This document shows positions 1 to 8,288 of a DNA stretch of 37,351 nucleotides, piece by piece. Source of the DNA: Myxococcales bacterium (lineage in GTDB: Bacteria > Myxococcota_A > Polyangia > DRWM01 > JAAZOP01); contig JAAZOP010000373.1 of the NCBI GenBank assembly GCA_012797735.1, positions 1 to 37,351 of the forward strand, in the 5' to 3' direction. The position numbers and the translations under genes are program-made. Positions within the stretch are counted from its first letter, which is position 1; every line of letters begins with the position of its first letter. The notes below the pieces were generated by a model. It was not told the origin of the DNA and ran no database searches. It was given only the letters and a program-made list of their open reading frames with translations.

Positions 1-1386
1 GTAGTACAGGTCCTCGCGGAAGGCGCCGGCCTTGACCATCGCCCGCAGGTCGCGGTTGGTCGCCGCGATGATCCGGACATCCACCTGGATCGTGCGCTCC
101 CCGCCGACCTTCTCGAACCGCTTCTCCTGGAGCACCCGCAGCAGCTTGACCTGCATCGCCGGGCTCAGCTCGCCGACCTCGTCGAGGAACAGCGTGCCGC
201 CGTGCGCCAGCTCGAAGCGCCCCTTCTTGTCGCGGATCGCCCCGGTGAACGCGCCGCGCACGTGGCCGAACAGCTCGCTCTCGAGAATCGTCTCCGGGAG
301 TGCGCCGCACGAGACGGGCACGAACGGACCGCCCTGCCGCCGGCTCTCGTTGTGGATCGCGTTGGCCACCAGTTCCTTGCCGGTGCCGCTCTCCCCGCCG
401 ATCAACACCGGGAAGTCGGCCGTCGCCGCCTGGCGGATCGTTTCGAAGATCTCCTGCATCGCCCGGGAGACCCCGACCATCCCGTGGAAGCTGCGGGTCG
501 AGTGCAGCCGGTGCCGCAGCTCGGTCACCTCCGTGTCGTCGCGCAGCGAGGCGATGACCCCGCGGGCGCCGGTGTCGTCGAGCCGCACAGGGTTGATCAC
601 CACCCGCAGGCGGCGCTCCGTCCCGTCCGGTCGCGTGAACGTCGTCGAATACTCGCAACGCTCCGCCGGCAACTCGCTCCCCCGGCACGAGGCGCACTGC
701 CGGCCGCACAACCCGTCCGGCGCGAACACCCCGTGGCAGTCCCGTCCCAGCACCGCCTCGCGCGACAACCCGGTGATCCGCTCCGCCGCGCGGTTGAACA
801 GGTAGATCCGCCGGAAGGCGTCGTGGACAAGGATCCCCTCGTCCAGCGAATCGAGCAGCCGGGCCTGTCTCTCCCGCTCCCGCGCCAGCGCTCCGAGATA
901 GCCGTGGCCGAGGAGGGCCGCCACGTGCTCCCGCAGCAGGTCGCGCGTCGTCCGGCACGCCGCCAACAGCTCCGGCCCGCCCTCCACACCGGCCGTCGGG
1001 TCCGGGATCGACCAGTGCAGCCGTAACGGCACCTCTCCGAACAGCGGGTTGCGCAACCGCGGGTCATCCTCCTCCGCCCCCCCGGTTCCTTTCGCGCGGA
1101 TCTCCGCGCACCACTCGCGCGCACGGTCCCCCAGCGTGACGACCAGGTCGAACGTCGCGGTTCCCAGGTCGGCCGTGGTTCGCGAGACATGCCGCGAGAC
1201 ATCGATGTCGACCTCCGACATGACGCGGACCGTTTCCGGCAGGACGGGTCGAGCCTCGATTCCGGAGCTTTCCGCTGTGATCCCGGCGCCTCCGAGACTC
1301 TGGAGGAAACCCTTGGCGATCGGTCCGCGGCAGGCATCGCGGTCGGAAACGAACAGGATGCGCAGGTGGTCTGGAAGTCGAGACAT
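1..1386 (-). CDS. Sigma-54-dependent activator with degenerate ArsC/LMW-phosphatase-like N-terminus (C-terminus cut by window edge)
   Basis: 462 residues are visible and the C-terminus lies beyond the window. Residues 1-135 resemble thioredoxin-linked arsenate reductases and low-molecular-weight phosphatases: [17 protein letters not shown] matches the P-loop region and [10 protein letters not shown] (123-132) matches the family's HWxxxDPA element. The nucleophile position is Ser14 instead of Cys, and the second redox position ([10 protein letters not shown]) is Gly86 instead of Cys, while Cys19, Arg20 and Cys93 remain. A PAS-like domain (~172-290) has a Cys cluster (217, 227, 231, 234, 244). 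The AAA+ domain (from ~300) has Walker A GESGTGKE (331-338), the sigma-54 contact motif GAFTGA (378-383) and Walker B LFLDEV. The expected C-terminal HTH is not visible. Inference: a one-component enhancer-binding activator whose dead enzyme domain senses a ligand or redox state. The ATG at 1386 begins exactly at the LMW-phosphatase-like strand and lacks a Shine-Dalgarno sequence. Confidence 0.85.
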   Translation of the reverse strand, partial: MSRLPDHLRILFVSDRDACRGPIAKGFLQSLGGAGITAESSGIEARPVLPETVRVMSEVDIDVSRHVSRTTADLGTATFDLVVTLGDRAREWCAEIRAKGTGGAEEDDPRLRNPLFGEVPLRLHWSIPDPTAGVEGGPELLAACRTTRDLLREHVAALLGHGYLGALARERERQARLLDSLDEGILVHDAFRRIYLFNRAAERITGLSREAVLGRDCHGVFAPDGLCGRQCASCRGSELPAERCEYSTTFTRPDGTERRLRVVINPVRLDDTGARGVIASLRDDTEVTELRHRLHSTRSFHGMVGVSRAMQEIFETIRQAATADFPVLIGGESGTGKELVANAIHNESRRQGGPFVPVSCGALPETILESELFGHVRGAFTGAIRDKKGRFELAHGGTLFLDEVGELSPAMQVKLLRVLQEKRFEKVGGERTIQVDVRIIAATNRDLRAMVKAGAFREDLYY

Positions 1387-1394
1387 CGGCCGGG

Positions 1395-1423
1395 ACGATG
1401 CCAGAAGCCGGGCGACCGGGCAA
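1395..1423 (-). promoter_or_regulatory. Candidate promoter of the sigma-54 activator gene
   Basis: On the minus strand TTGCCC (1423-1418), a 17-bp spacer and CATCGT (1400-1395) lie just upstream; eight bases separate the -10 box from the ATG at 1386. No Shine-Dalgarno sequence is present, so a leaderless mRNA is possible. Identified by eye from partial consensus matches. Confidence 0.35.
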
Positions 1424-1514
1424 GGTCCGGCCGCCCGGGAGTTCCGGTCGGGCACCCGGTCGGCACGGCGCCGCCGGGGGGTCCTGCGCGGGTCCGTTCC
1501 GCCGCCCCGCCGGA

Positions 1515-2501
1515 TCAAGATCCGCTGCGCAGCAATGCGTCGAGCGTCGTGGCGGGGGGAGCGCCGTCGACGAGGATGCTCCGCAGCGCCTCGATCGTCG
1601 GGGCGGGGACTGCGGTGCGCCGCGCGATGGCCCGCAGCCCCTCGAGGGCGCGCAGGGCCTCCGTGCGGGACTCGGCGTCCTCGCGGACCGACCCGACCGG
1701 CTCTCCCGCTCCGACCCGCCGGCCGAACCGGTAGCCGAGCCCCTCGGGGTCGGCCGTCACGACCAGCAGGTCCGCCAGTCCGGCCGGACCGCCGAACGTC
1801 TCGGCCGTCGCGCCGGACGCCACGCCGAGCCGCATCGCCTCCTGCTGGGCGCGTGCCAGCAGCACGGCCCGCGCGCCGCTCCCGAGCCGCAGGCCGGAGC
1901 AGAGGCCGGCGGCGGCGCCGAGCGCCACGACGGCCGCCCCGGCCAGTTCGACGCCCACCACGTCGTGCGTCCGTTCGATGCGGATTCGCTCCGTGGCCAG
2001 GGCGTCGTGCACCGCCTGGTGGACCTCGTCGAAGCGCGAGCCGACCACGAGGGTCGTGGCGTAGCCCGCCAGCACCTCGGCCACGAGGTACGGGCCGCCG
2101 AGGGCTCCGAGGCGCCGGGCGGGAACCTCGGCCGCGAGGATCTCCGTGGGGCGGCGACCGGAGGGGCCTTCGAGCCCCTTGGCGGCATGGACGACGAGCC
2201 GGTCGGGCGACAGCCGTTCGCCGAGGCGTCGGGCGAGGTCGAGCAGGGCGCCGGCGGGGACGGCGAGGAACACGAGCCTGGCGGCGTCGAGCGTTTCTTC
2301 GGGCGCGGCGCAGCGCCGCACCTCCGGCGGGAGGGTGGTGCCGGCGTCCCGCTCGCCGCGCCGCCGCGCGCGGCGTTCGACGAGCGGGGCGTTCTCGCCG
2401 CCCCACCAGGCGACCGGCTGGCCGCCCTGGGCGACGAGGCGGGCGAGGAGCGCGCCGAGCGACCCGGGACCGAGAACCGCGATCGGGGCGGAGGTCGTCA
2501 T
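1515..2501 (-). CDS. GpsA-like NAD(P)-dependent glycerol-3-phosphate dehydrogenase paralogue, catalytic lysine missing
   Basis: 328 aa, close to the GpsA norm. The Rossmann motif [12 protein letters not shown] (9-20), VVHAAKGLE (103-111, retaining the first conserved lysine, K108), [20 protein letters not shown] and the late AGLADLLV segment follow the family order. In active GpsA the segment reads like GALKNV; here the aligned positions are Val191 and Val192 ([10 protein letters not shown]), so the catalytic lysine is replaced, and the later NAR motif reads GAR. It starts 12 bp after the acyltransferase stop, so the pair is co-transcribed, which fits supply of sn-glycerol-3-phosphate for lipid synthesis. 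With the lysine gone it may act on another substrate, be a regulator, or be inactive. The wider 6-phosphogluconate-dehydrogenase-like superfamily is certain; the exact substrate is not. Confidence 0.75.
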   Translation of the reverse strand: MTTSAPIAVLGPGSLGALLARLVAQGGQPVAWWGGENAPLVERRARRRGERDAGTTLPPEVRRCAAPEETLDAARLVFLAVPAGALLDLARRLGERLSPDRLVVHAAKGLEGPSGRRPTEILAAEVPARRLGALGGPYLVAEVLAGYATTLVVGSRFDEVHQAVHDALATERIRIERTHDVVGVELAGAAVVALGAAAGLCSGLRLGSGARAVLLARAQQEAMRLGVASGATAETFGGPAGLADLLVVTADPEGLGYRFGRRVGAGEPVGSVREDAESRTEALRALEGLRAIARRTAVPAPTIEALRSILVDGAPPATTLDALLRSGS

Positions 2502-2513
2502 CGCCGCTCCCGC

Positions 2514-4136
2514 CTACAGCCGCGCCGCCGCAGCCGTCGCCTCGTCGTCCAACCCGTAGCCGGACAGCCGGCCATGGTAGTACAGGACCAGGTTCTTGTT
2601 CCGCACGACCAGGTCGGGTCCCTGCCGCACCGCCACCGGTTCCTGGTGGTAGGTGCCGAAGTGTCGCAGCGCGCCCGCGGTCACCGCGGCGGCGTCCTGC
2701 CGGTCGATCTCCTCGGAGAGCCGCAACTCGCCCCGGGCGGCGCGGCGGCGCACGCCGTCGAGCACCGCCTCGACGACCGGGTAGACCTCCTCCCGCAGCC
2801 GGAACGGCTCGGCGGGACGCATCGCCCGCAGCAGCCGGTAGACGTCGGACTGTCCGGTGCGGGCGCGCAGCAGCCCGAGGGCCGCGGTGGCGAGGACGTT
2901 GGTGCCGAGGGCGGTGTTGTCCCGGCGATAGGTCTCGACCACCGCCCGCCCCAGGTCCTTGGTGTACTCCGCATCGCGCTGCGCGTCGTGCACCGGTTCC
3001 CCGTCGCGCAGCACGAACGAGCGCGGGTCGAGAGTGCGGCCGCGGGCGTCGAGCGACCGGCCCTGGTCGTCGACGGGGTTGCCGAAGGGGTCGAGCGGCC
3101 GGCCGTAGGTGATGAAGATCTTGCTGTCGAGCTGCCACAGGTTGTGGAGGAACTTGAGCCACTTGCGCCAGCTCGACGCCTCGTCGTCCTCGATGATGTA
3201 CCGGCTCTTCCCCTCCTCCTTGAGGTAGTCCTCGATCAGGGTCTCGGCCTCGAGCACCAGGTGGTAGTTCACGGTGCAGGGCACGACGTAGACGTTCGGC
3301 TTGGGCTTGCCCCGCCGCAGGTTGTTGACGTAGGCGGTGAGGCCGGCGCCGAGCAGTCCGAGCTTGAGCCGCCGTTCGATCGCGCCGTTGCGGCTGCGCG
3401 TCCCGCCGGGGAAGAACAGGTTATCGTACCCGCGCTCGAGCGTGACGGTCGCGTACTCCTTGAGCACCCGCTTGTACAGTTCGTGCTTCTTCTTGCGGTC
3501 GACGCGGTACGACCCGAGGTTGTGCATGAAGAACGAGAGCACCGGGTTGGTGAACAGGTTGAGGCCGGCGCCGTAGGTCAGCGGCGGGAGGCCGATGTCG
3601 GCGGCGGACCAGCCGACGGTGACGGAATCGAGATGGCTGGAATGGGTGGGGACGAGCAGGATCGTCCCCAGGTCGTCCACTCGCCGCGCCAGGTCGATCT
3701 CGCCGCGGACGATCAGGTTGTGGCGCACCCGCGGGAGGCGCGGAAGGTCGGCCAACATCCGGCGCGGGGCGGCGGTGTTGAGGCCGACGGTCAGGATCCA
3801 CGGCACGACCTCGATCGTGAAGCGGTAGACCCGGGGGTCGAACCGGCCGACGATCTCGCCGGCGTGCCAGCGGACGATGTCTCCGAGCAGCGCCACCAGC
3901 TCGATCTCGGTCGCATGCTGCAAACGATGCTGCGCCCGCCGCCAGAAGGTGCGCTCGACCTGCGCCTCCCGGCCCCGGCCCCGCTCCCGTCGCAGCCGTT
4001 CGGTTTCGTGGAACACCGCGTCGTTGATCAGGCTCTCCAGCGCCCCGGCCGGGGACGTGCGGCACGACGCCAGCACGTCGGCCTGCACCCGCCGCACCAC
4101 CTCCTCGACGACCTCGCGGCCCTCCTCGGGACGCAT
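2514..4136 (-). CDS. PlsB-family glycerol-3-phosphate (or 1-acyl-G3P) acyltransferase
   Basis: 540 aa, cytoplasmic or membrane-peripheral. Acyltransferase motif I is THSSHLDS with the H165-x4-D170 catalytic pair, motif II is GSYRVDR (208-214), motif III is [11 protein letters not shown] (241-251) and a motif IV-like [10 protein letters not shown] follows. These are the HX4D acyltransferase blocks of the PlsB/GPAT group, which transfer an acyl chain to the sn-1 position of glycerol-3-phosphate. In motif III the usual Glu (FIEGGRSRTG in E. coli PlsB) is Gly244, while Arg247 and Arg249 remain. It is shorter than E. coli PlsB (~800 aa) and resembles the shorter myxococcal/actinobacterial forms. 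The gene begins 4 bp after the small membrane gene and precedes the GpsA-like gene by 12 bp, so the context supports a glycerolipid role. Acyl donor unknown. Confidence 0.85.
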   Translation of the reverse strand: MRPEEGREVVEEVVRRVQADVLASCRTSPAGALESLINDAVFHETERLRRERGRGREAQVERTFWRRAQHRLQHATEIELVALLGDIVRWHAGEIVGRFDPRVYRFTIEVVPWILTVGLNTAAPRRMLADLPRLPRVRHNLIVRGEIDLARRVDDLGTILLVPTHSSHLDSVTVGWSAADIGLPPLTYGAGLNLFTNPVLSFFMHNLGSYRVDRKKKHELYKRVLKEYATVTLERGYDNLFFPGGTRSRNGAIERRLKLGLLGAGLTAYVNNLRRGKPKPNVYVVPCTVNYHLVLEAETLIEDYLKEEGKSRYIIEDDEASSWRKWLKFLHNLWQLDSKIFITYGRPLDPFGNPVDDQGRSLDARGRTLDPRSFVLRDGEPVHDAQRDAEYTKDLGRAVVETYRRDNTALGTNVLATAALGLLRARTGQSDVYRLLRAMRPAEPFRLREEVYPVVEAVLDGVRRRAARGELRLSEEIDRQDAAAVTAGALRHFGTYHQEPVAVRQGPDLVVRNKNLVLYYHGRLSGYGLDDEATAAAARL

Positions 4137-4140
4137 CGCC

Positions 4141-4401
4141 TCACCGCCTCCTGCGGCGCATGCCGATCAACAGGACGATCACCGTGACGACCGCGGCCGC
4201 GAAGTAGGCGATGGCGCCCGAGACCCCGGCGCGCTGCAACGCCCAGGCGCTGCCCCAGCCGAGCGCGGCGCCGATGGCGAGGCAGACGGCGAGGCGCACG
4301 ACGCCGAACATCCGGTTGAGCACGGAGAAGGCGAGCAGCACGACGACGACCCAGACGATGATCTGGACCTTGTACGCCGCCCAGAAGGCCGCCACGTCCA
4401 T
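4141..4401 (-). CDS. Small hypothetical membrane protein, three hydrophobic segments
   Basis: 86 aa. Hydrophobic stretches occur at about residues 13-28, 34-53 and 60-80, and the tail is GMRRRRR, giving a positively charged C-terminus expected to face the cytoplasm. An SD-like AGGAGGGG lies just before the ATG. No family recognised. It lies 30 bp downstream of hutI and 4 bp upstream of the acyltransferase, so it is in the same transcription unit and may be a membrane partner of the acyltransferase, but that is only inferred from position. Confidence 0.6.
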   Translation of the reverse strand: MDVAAFWAAYKVQIIVWVVVVLLAFSVLNRMFGVVRLAVCLAIGAALGWGSAWALQRAGVSGAIAYFAAAVVTVIVLLIGMRRRRR

Positions 4402-4431
4402 CCACGCCCCTCCTGCGCCGGCGGACGACGG

Positions 4432-5733
4432 TCAGCGCCGTCGCCGCCGCCGGCCGCGCCGCCCGGAGATCCGCCGGATCGGGTCCCGCGACCAGACGAC
4501 CTCGCCCTCGATCAGCACCATCTCCGCGTGCGGCACGCCGAAGTGCCAGGCCAGCTGCCGCCAGTCCGCGACGTCGAACACCGCCACGTCGGCCTCGGCG
4601 CCGATCGCCAGCGTGCCGACCCGCCCCGAGCGGCCGAGCGCCGCGGCGGCGTGGTCGGTCACCGCGCGCAACGCCTGTGCCGGCGTCAGCTTCTGCTGCG
4701 TCACGCCGATCGTCATCATCAGCAGCAGGTTCTCGGTCATCGAGGTGCCCGGGTTGAGGTCGGTGGCGAGGGCCACCGGCACGCCGGCGCGCAGGAACGG
4801 CCGGGCGTCCGGCGGCTTCATCCCGAGCGACAACGCCGCGCCCGGCAGCAGCACCGCCGTCACCCCCGCCTTCGCCATCGCCCGCAGCCCCGCCGCCGAG
4901 ACGTGCTCGAGGTGGTCGGCCGAGGCCGCATGGAGCCGGGCGGCGAGCTGCGCCCCGCCGAGATCGGAGAACTGCCCGGCATGCAGCCGCGGGCGAAGCC
5001 CGAGCCGCGCCGCCCGTTCGAGGATCCGCCGGGCCTGCTCCAGCGTGAACACGCCCTGGTCGAGGAACACGTCGCAGTACTCCGCCAGGCGCTCCGTCGC
5101 CACCGCCGGCAGGATCTCGTCCACCACGTGACGCACGTACGCCGCCTGGCGTCCCTTGAACTCCGGCGGCACGGCGTGCGCCGCCAGCAGCGTCGGCACG
5201 AGCCGGACCGGATGGATCTGGGCCGCCCGGTCGATCGTGCGCAGGATCCGCAGCTCGTGCTCCAGCGACAACCCGTAGCCGCTCTTGGCCTCGAGCGTCG
5301 TGACGCCGAACGACAGGCAGCGGCTCAGCCGCGCCAGCGCCAGCCGCAGCAGTTCGTCGTCGCTCGCCGCCCGCGTCGCCCGCACCGTGGAAAGGATGCC
5401 CCCGCCGGCCGCGAGGATTTCGAGGTACGGTCGGCCGGCCGCCCGCAGCGCGAACTCGTGCTCGCGCGTCCCCGCGAACACCAGGTGGGTGTGCGGGTCG
5501 ACCAGACCCGGCGTCACCACGCGGCCGTGCAGATGGTAGATCTCGGTGCGCGGCGTGACCTTGACGTGCCGCGCCAGCGCGGCGGTCGGCCCGGCCCACA
5601 ACACGCGCCCCTCGGCAATCGCCAGCGCCCCGTCCTCGATCACCCCCAGCTCGTCGTCCCGCGCCCCCCGGGCCCGCGGCGGGACCGTGACGAGCTGGCC
5701 AGCATGCTTGAGGATGACCTCCGCTTCGAGCAT
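4432..5733 (-). CDS. hutI: Imidazolonepropionase (HutI)
   Basis: 433 aa, cytoplasmic amidohydrolase hydrolysing 4-imidazolone-5-propanoate to N-formimino-L-glutamate, third step of histidine degradation. The signature VTPGLVDPHTHLVFAGTR carries metal ligands H81 and H83; further family landmarks are TTLEAKSGYGL, LHAGQFSDLGG, ADHLEHVS and ALATDLNPGT. The start is set at MLEAEVILKH (ATG 5733) because the family begins there; the open frame runs 22 codons further upstream with low-complexity Arg-rich sequence. It ends in an Arg-rich tail. hutU is 82 bp upstream on the same strand. hutH and hutG are not visible here. Confidence 0.95.
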   Translation of the reverse strand: MLEAEVILKHAGQLVTVPPRARGARDDELGVIEDGALAIAEGRVLWAGPTAALARHVKVTPRTEIYHLHGRVVTPGLVDPHTHLVFAGTREHEFALRAAGRPYLEILAAGGGILSTVRATRAASDDELLRLALARLSRCLSFGVTTLEAKSGYGLSLEHELRILRTIDRAAQIHPVRLVPTLLAAHAVPPEFKGRQAAYVRHVVDEILPAVATERLAEYCDVFLDQGVFTLEQARRILERAARLGLRPRLHAGQFSDLGGAQLAARLHAASADHLEHVSAAGLRAMAKAGVTAVLLPGAALSLGMKPPDARPFLRAGVPVALATDLNPGTSMTENLLLMMTIGVTQQKLTPAQALRAVTDHAAAALGRSGRVGTLAIGAEADVAVFDVADWRQLAWHFGVPHAEMVLIEGEVVWSRDPIRRISGRRGRRRRRR

Positions 5734-5815
5734 CCCTGCGCTCCCCGCGCCCGACGCGCGACGACGCCCGATGCTATCGGGTCGGCCGCAGCGGCGCAAG
5801 GAGGCCGGGACCAGG

Positions 5816-7468
5816 TCAGCGCGGCATCGGCACCCGCACGCCGCGCTCCCCCGCGAACGCGATCGCCTCGTCGTAGCCGGCGTCGTAGTGGCGGTAGACG
5901 CCGAGCAGCGGGTCGGCCGTCAACACCCGCTCCAGGCGTCGCGCGGCCGCGTCCGTGCCGTCCGCCACGACCACCATCCCGGCGTGCAGCGAGTACCCGA
6001 TCCCCACGCCGCCGCCGTGGTGGAACGAGACCCACGTCGCCCCGCAACAGGCGTTCGCAACCAGGTTCAGGATCGGCCAGTCGGCGATCGCGTCGGAACC
6101 GTCCTTCATTCCCTCGGTCTCGCGGTTCGGCGAGGCCACCGAGCCGCAGTCCAGGTGGTCGCGGCCGATCACGATCGGCGCCTTCACGCGACCGCTCCGC
6201 ACCAGCTCGTTGAACGCCAGCCCGGCCTTCGCGCGGTCGCCGAGACCGAGCCAGCAGATGCGCGCGGGCAGCCCCTGGAACGCCACCCGCTCGGCCGCCA
6301 GGTCGAGCCACCGGTGCAAGGCCCGATCGCCCGGCACCGCCCGCTTCACCGCCTCGTCCGTCGCCCGGATGTCCTCCGGATCGCCCGACAACGCCACCCA
6401 CCGGAACGGTCCCTTCCCCTGGCAGAACAGCGGCCGGATGTACAGCGGCACGAAGCCGCCGATCTCGAACGCCCGCGACTCCCCCCCCGCCACCGCCTCG
6501 GCCCGGATGTTGTTGCCGTAGTCGAACGCCTTCGCCCCGCGCCGCTGCATCTCCAGCATCGCGGTCACCTCGGCGGCCATGCTCTCCCGCGCCCGCCGGA
6601 CGTACTCCTGCGGGTCGCTCCGGCGCAACGCCGCCGCCGCGTCGAGCGAGAGGCCGCGGGGGACGTAGCCGTGGAGCGGGTCGTGCGCGCTGGTCTGCTC
6701 GGTCACCAGGTCCGGGATCCGGCCCCGGCGCACCAGCTCGGGATACACGTCGCCCGCGTTGGCCACCAGGCCGATCGACACCGCCTGCCGCTTTTTCAAC
6801 GCCTCGTCCAACAACCCCAGCGCCTCGTCGAGGGTCGCCGCCTTCCGGTCCAGGTACCGGGTCTGGAGCCGCCGCTCCACCCGCGCCGGGTCGACCTCCA
6901 CGCCGAGGAACGCCGCGCGGTTCATCGTCGCCGCCAGCGGCTGCGCCCCGCCCATCCCGCCCAGGCCGGCCGACAGGATCCAGCGGCCCGACAGATCCCC
7001 GCCGAAGTGCCGTTCCGCCGCCGCCGCGAACGTCTCGTAGGTTCCCTGGAGGATCCCCTGCGTGCCGATGTAGATCCACGAGCCGGCCGTCATCTGGCCG
7101 TACATCGTCAACCCGAGCCCCTCGAGGCGCCGGAACTCGTCCCAGGTGGCCCACCGGGGGACCAGGTTCGAGTTGGCGATCATGACGCGCGGCGCATCCG
7201 CGTGCGTCCGCACGACGCCGACCGGCTTGCCCGACTGGACGAGCAGGGTCTCGTCGTCGCCGAGCGTTCGCAGCGACGCGAGCAGCGCGTCGAAACAGGC
7301 CCAGTTGCGCGCCGCCTTCCCGGTCCCGCCGTAGACCACCAGGTCCTGCGGCCGCTCCGCGACGTCGGGGTCGAGGTTGTTCTGGAGCATCCGGAACGGC
7401 GCCTCGGTCAGCCAGCTCCGGCAGGTCAACTGCGTGCCTCGGGGTGCTCGAACGGTCCGTGCGCTCAT
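5816..7468 (-). CDS. hutU: Urocanate hydratase (HutU)
   Basis: 550 aa, the normal urocanase length. Converts urocanate to 4-imidazolone-5-propanoate using tightly bound NAD+, second step of histidine catabolism. Diagnostic segments: [19 protein letters not shown] near the N-terminus, [26 protein letters not shown], the NAD-binding [11 protein letters not shown] (from ~residue 163), [19 protein letters not shown] with the conserved Cys (~350), and [18 protein letters not shown]. The ATG at 7468 is preceded by a good SD (GGGAGGAACCG); the longer open frame upstream is non-homologous. First gene of the minus-strand unit hutU-hutI-small TM-acyltransferase-gpsA-like. No HutC-type operator recognised upstream. 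Confidence 0.97.
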   Translation of the reverse strand: MSARTVRAPRGTQLTCRSWLTEAPFRMLQNNLDPDVAERPQDLVVYGGTGKAARNWACFDALLASLRTLGDDETLLVQSGKPVGVVRTHADAPRVMIANSNLVPRWATWDEFRRLEGLGLTMYGQMTAGSWIYIGTQGILQGTYETFAAAAERHFGGDLSGRWILSAGLGGMGGAQPLAATMNRAAFLGVEVDPARVERRLQTRYLDRKAATLDEALGLLDEALKKRQAVSIGLVANAGDVYPELVRRGRIPDLVTEQTSAHDPLHGYVPRGLSLDAAAALRRSDPQEYVRRARESMAAEVTAMLEMQRRGAKAFDYGNNIRAEAVAGGESRAFEIGGFVPLYIRPLFCQGKGPFRWVALSGDPEDIRATDEAVKRAVPGDRALHRWLDLAAERVAFQGLPARICWLGLGDRAKAGLAFNELVRSGRVKAPIVIGRDHLDCGSVASPNRETEGMKDGSDAIADWPILNLVANACCGATWVSFHHGGGVGIGYSLHAGMVVVADGTDAAARRLERVLTADPLLGVYRHYDAGYDEAIAFAGERGVRVPMPR

Positions 7469-7535
7469 CGGTTCCTCCCGGCGGTGCCGAACCATACCAC
7501 AGGACGCGGAAACCGAAGCCGCCCCGGAGAGCGCC

Positions 7536-7557
7536 CGCCGGTTTTTTCCCACCGGCG
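7536..7557. other. Hairpin with T-run in the divergent hutU/lipoprotein spacer
   Basis: A perfect 7-bp inverted repeat (CGCCGGT at 7536-7542, ACCGGCG at 7551-7557) encloses a loop of five T and three C. It is the only T-run of this size in the intergenic DNA. It overlaps a weak candidate promoter for the plus-strand lipoprotein, so it could be an operator or regulatory hairpin. It does not follow any stop codon, so it is unlikely to be a terminator. Confidence 0.35.
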
Positions 7558-7574
7558 CCGCCGCCGGGTACAGT
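7546..7574 (+). promoter_or_regulatory. Weak candidate promoter for the lipoprotein at 7595
   Basis: TTCCCA (7546-7551), 17-bp spacer, TACAGT (7569-7574); each hexamer matches the sigma-70 consensus at four of six positions. The lipoprotein ATG follows 20 bp later behind a strong AGGAGGTG. Confidence 0.25.
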
Positions 7575-7594
7575 CCGGCTCCAGGAGGTGGGCG

Positions 7595-8167
7595 ATGCGG
7601 GTCGGGTGGTTCCTCTCGTGCCTCGTCTTCCCCGCCGGCTGCGGCCTGCTCGGCGACCCCGGCGAGCTGGTCGGCGAGATGACCGTGCGCGCGACGCTCG
7701 AAGAGAACTCCTGCGGCGCAGCCCTCGGGACGATCCCGGACGTCTCCGAACTCGACGTTCGACTCTACGAGCGCTCCGGCCTGCTGACCTGGGTCGGGTC
7801 GCAGGGGACGTTCCAGGCCTCGATCGATGCGGAGGGGAACTTCGTCTTCCAGGCCCGGGCCCGCCAGCTGCTGCGCGGCGAGGAACCCGACGGCCTGGGC
7901 GGCGTCCGGGCCGCCTGCGTCGTGGAATCGACCGAGGAGATCCGGGGGAAACTGGTCCGGCGCGTCCGGCCGGCCGCGGCGGACGGCGGCGCGGGGGATG
8001 CCGGGGAAGCCGAGGAGGCGGTGCCGGCGAGCGTCGCGGCCACCGACACGCTGCGGGTCGGCGCCGCGGCGGGGGCCGACTGCCGCGACTTCATCGGTTT
8101 CGGCGGCACGAGCTTCGAGACCCTGCCGTGCCGCCTGGTCGTCCAGCTCGAGGGAGCCGAGGACTAA
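7595..8167 (+). CDS. Small putative lipoprotein of unknown function
   Basis: 190 aa. The N-terminus [19 protein letters not shown] is a short lipoprotein-like signal with candidate lipid-attached Cys16 (PAGC is an imperfect lipobox). The mature part contains two likely beta-rich segments ([31 protein letters not shown]) and an Asp/Glu/Ala/Gly-rich spacer near residues 130-150, then a C-terminal piece with paired Cys residues ([19 protein letters not shown]) that could form a disulphide. A strong SD AGGAGGTG precedes the ATG. It stands alone, divergent from hutU and convergent with the methyltransferase. No family recognised. Confidence 0.65.
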   Translation: MRVGWFLSCLVFPAGCGLLGDPGELVGEMTVRATLEENSCGAALGTIPDVSELDVRLYERSGLLTWVGSQGTFQASIDAEGNFVFQARARQLLRGEEPDGLGGVRAACVVESTEEIRGKLVRRVRPAAADGGAGDAGEAEEAVPASVAATDTLRVGAAAGADCRDFIGFGGTSFETLPCRLVVQLEGAED

Positions 8168-8208
8168 CGAGGTTCCACCTCAGGTCGAAGAGTCCAGCCA
8201 ACGCTCGA

Positions 8209-8272
8209 CGCTGCGCTCGCGCGCGCCCGAACTTGCCCTGTTCGTGAAGAGGACGGGCGCGAGAACGCAGCG
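8209..8272. terminator. Imperfect hairpin, possible bidirectional terminator
   Basis: CGCTGCG plus CTCGCGCGCGCCCG (8209-8229) pairs imperfectly with CGGGCGCGAGAACGCAGCG (8254-8272) around a 24-nt loop. It lies between two convergent stop codons (8167 plus, 8289 minus), where a bidirectional terminator is expected. There is no T-tract, so termination efficiency is uncertain. Confidence 0.4.
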
Positions 8273-8288
8273 GGATCGCGGAACGCGG

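Noticed and set aside
597-1466. 289-codon minus-strand frame over the sigma-54 activator
   Set aside because: It is in the wrong frame; the correct frame gives LMWP/ArsC-like, PAS and AAA+ motifs continuously from ATG 1386 to the window edge.
1398-4187. 929-codon open frame on the plus strand
   Set aside because: Antisense to the GpsA-like and acyltransferase genes, whose motifs are clear; no homology seen.
7542-7547. T6 run as a rho-independent terminator
   Set aside because: It lies in the loop rather than after the stem and is between two divergent starts, where no transcript ends.
5546-7594. Plus-strand open frame running into the small lipoprotein
   Set aside because: Antisense to hutU and hutI; only the part from 7595, with its own SD and signal sequence, is real.
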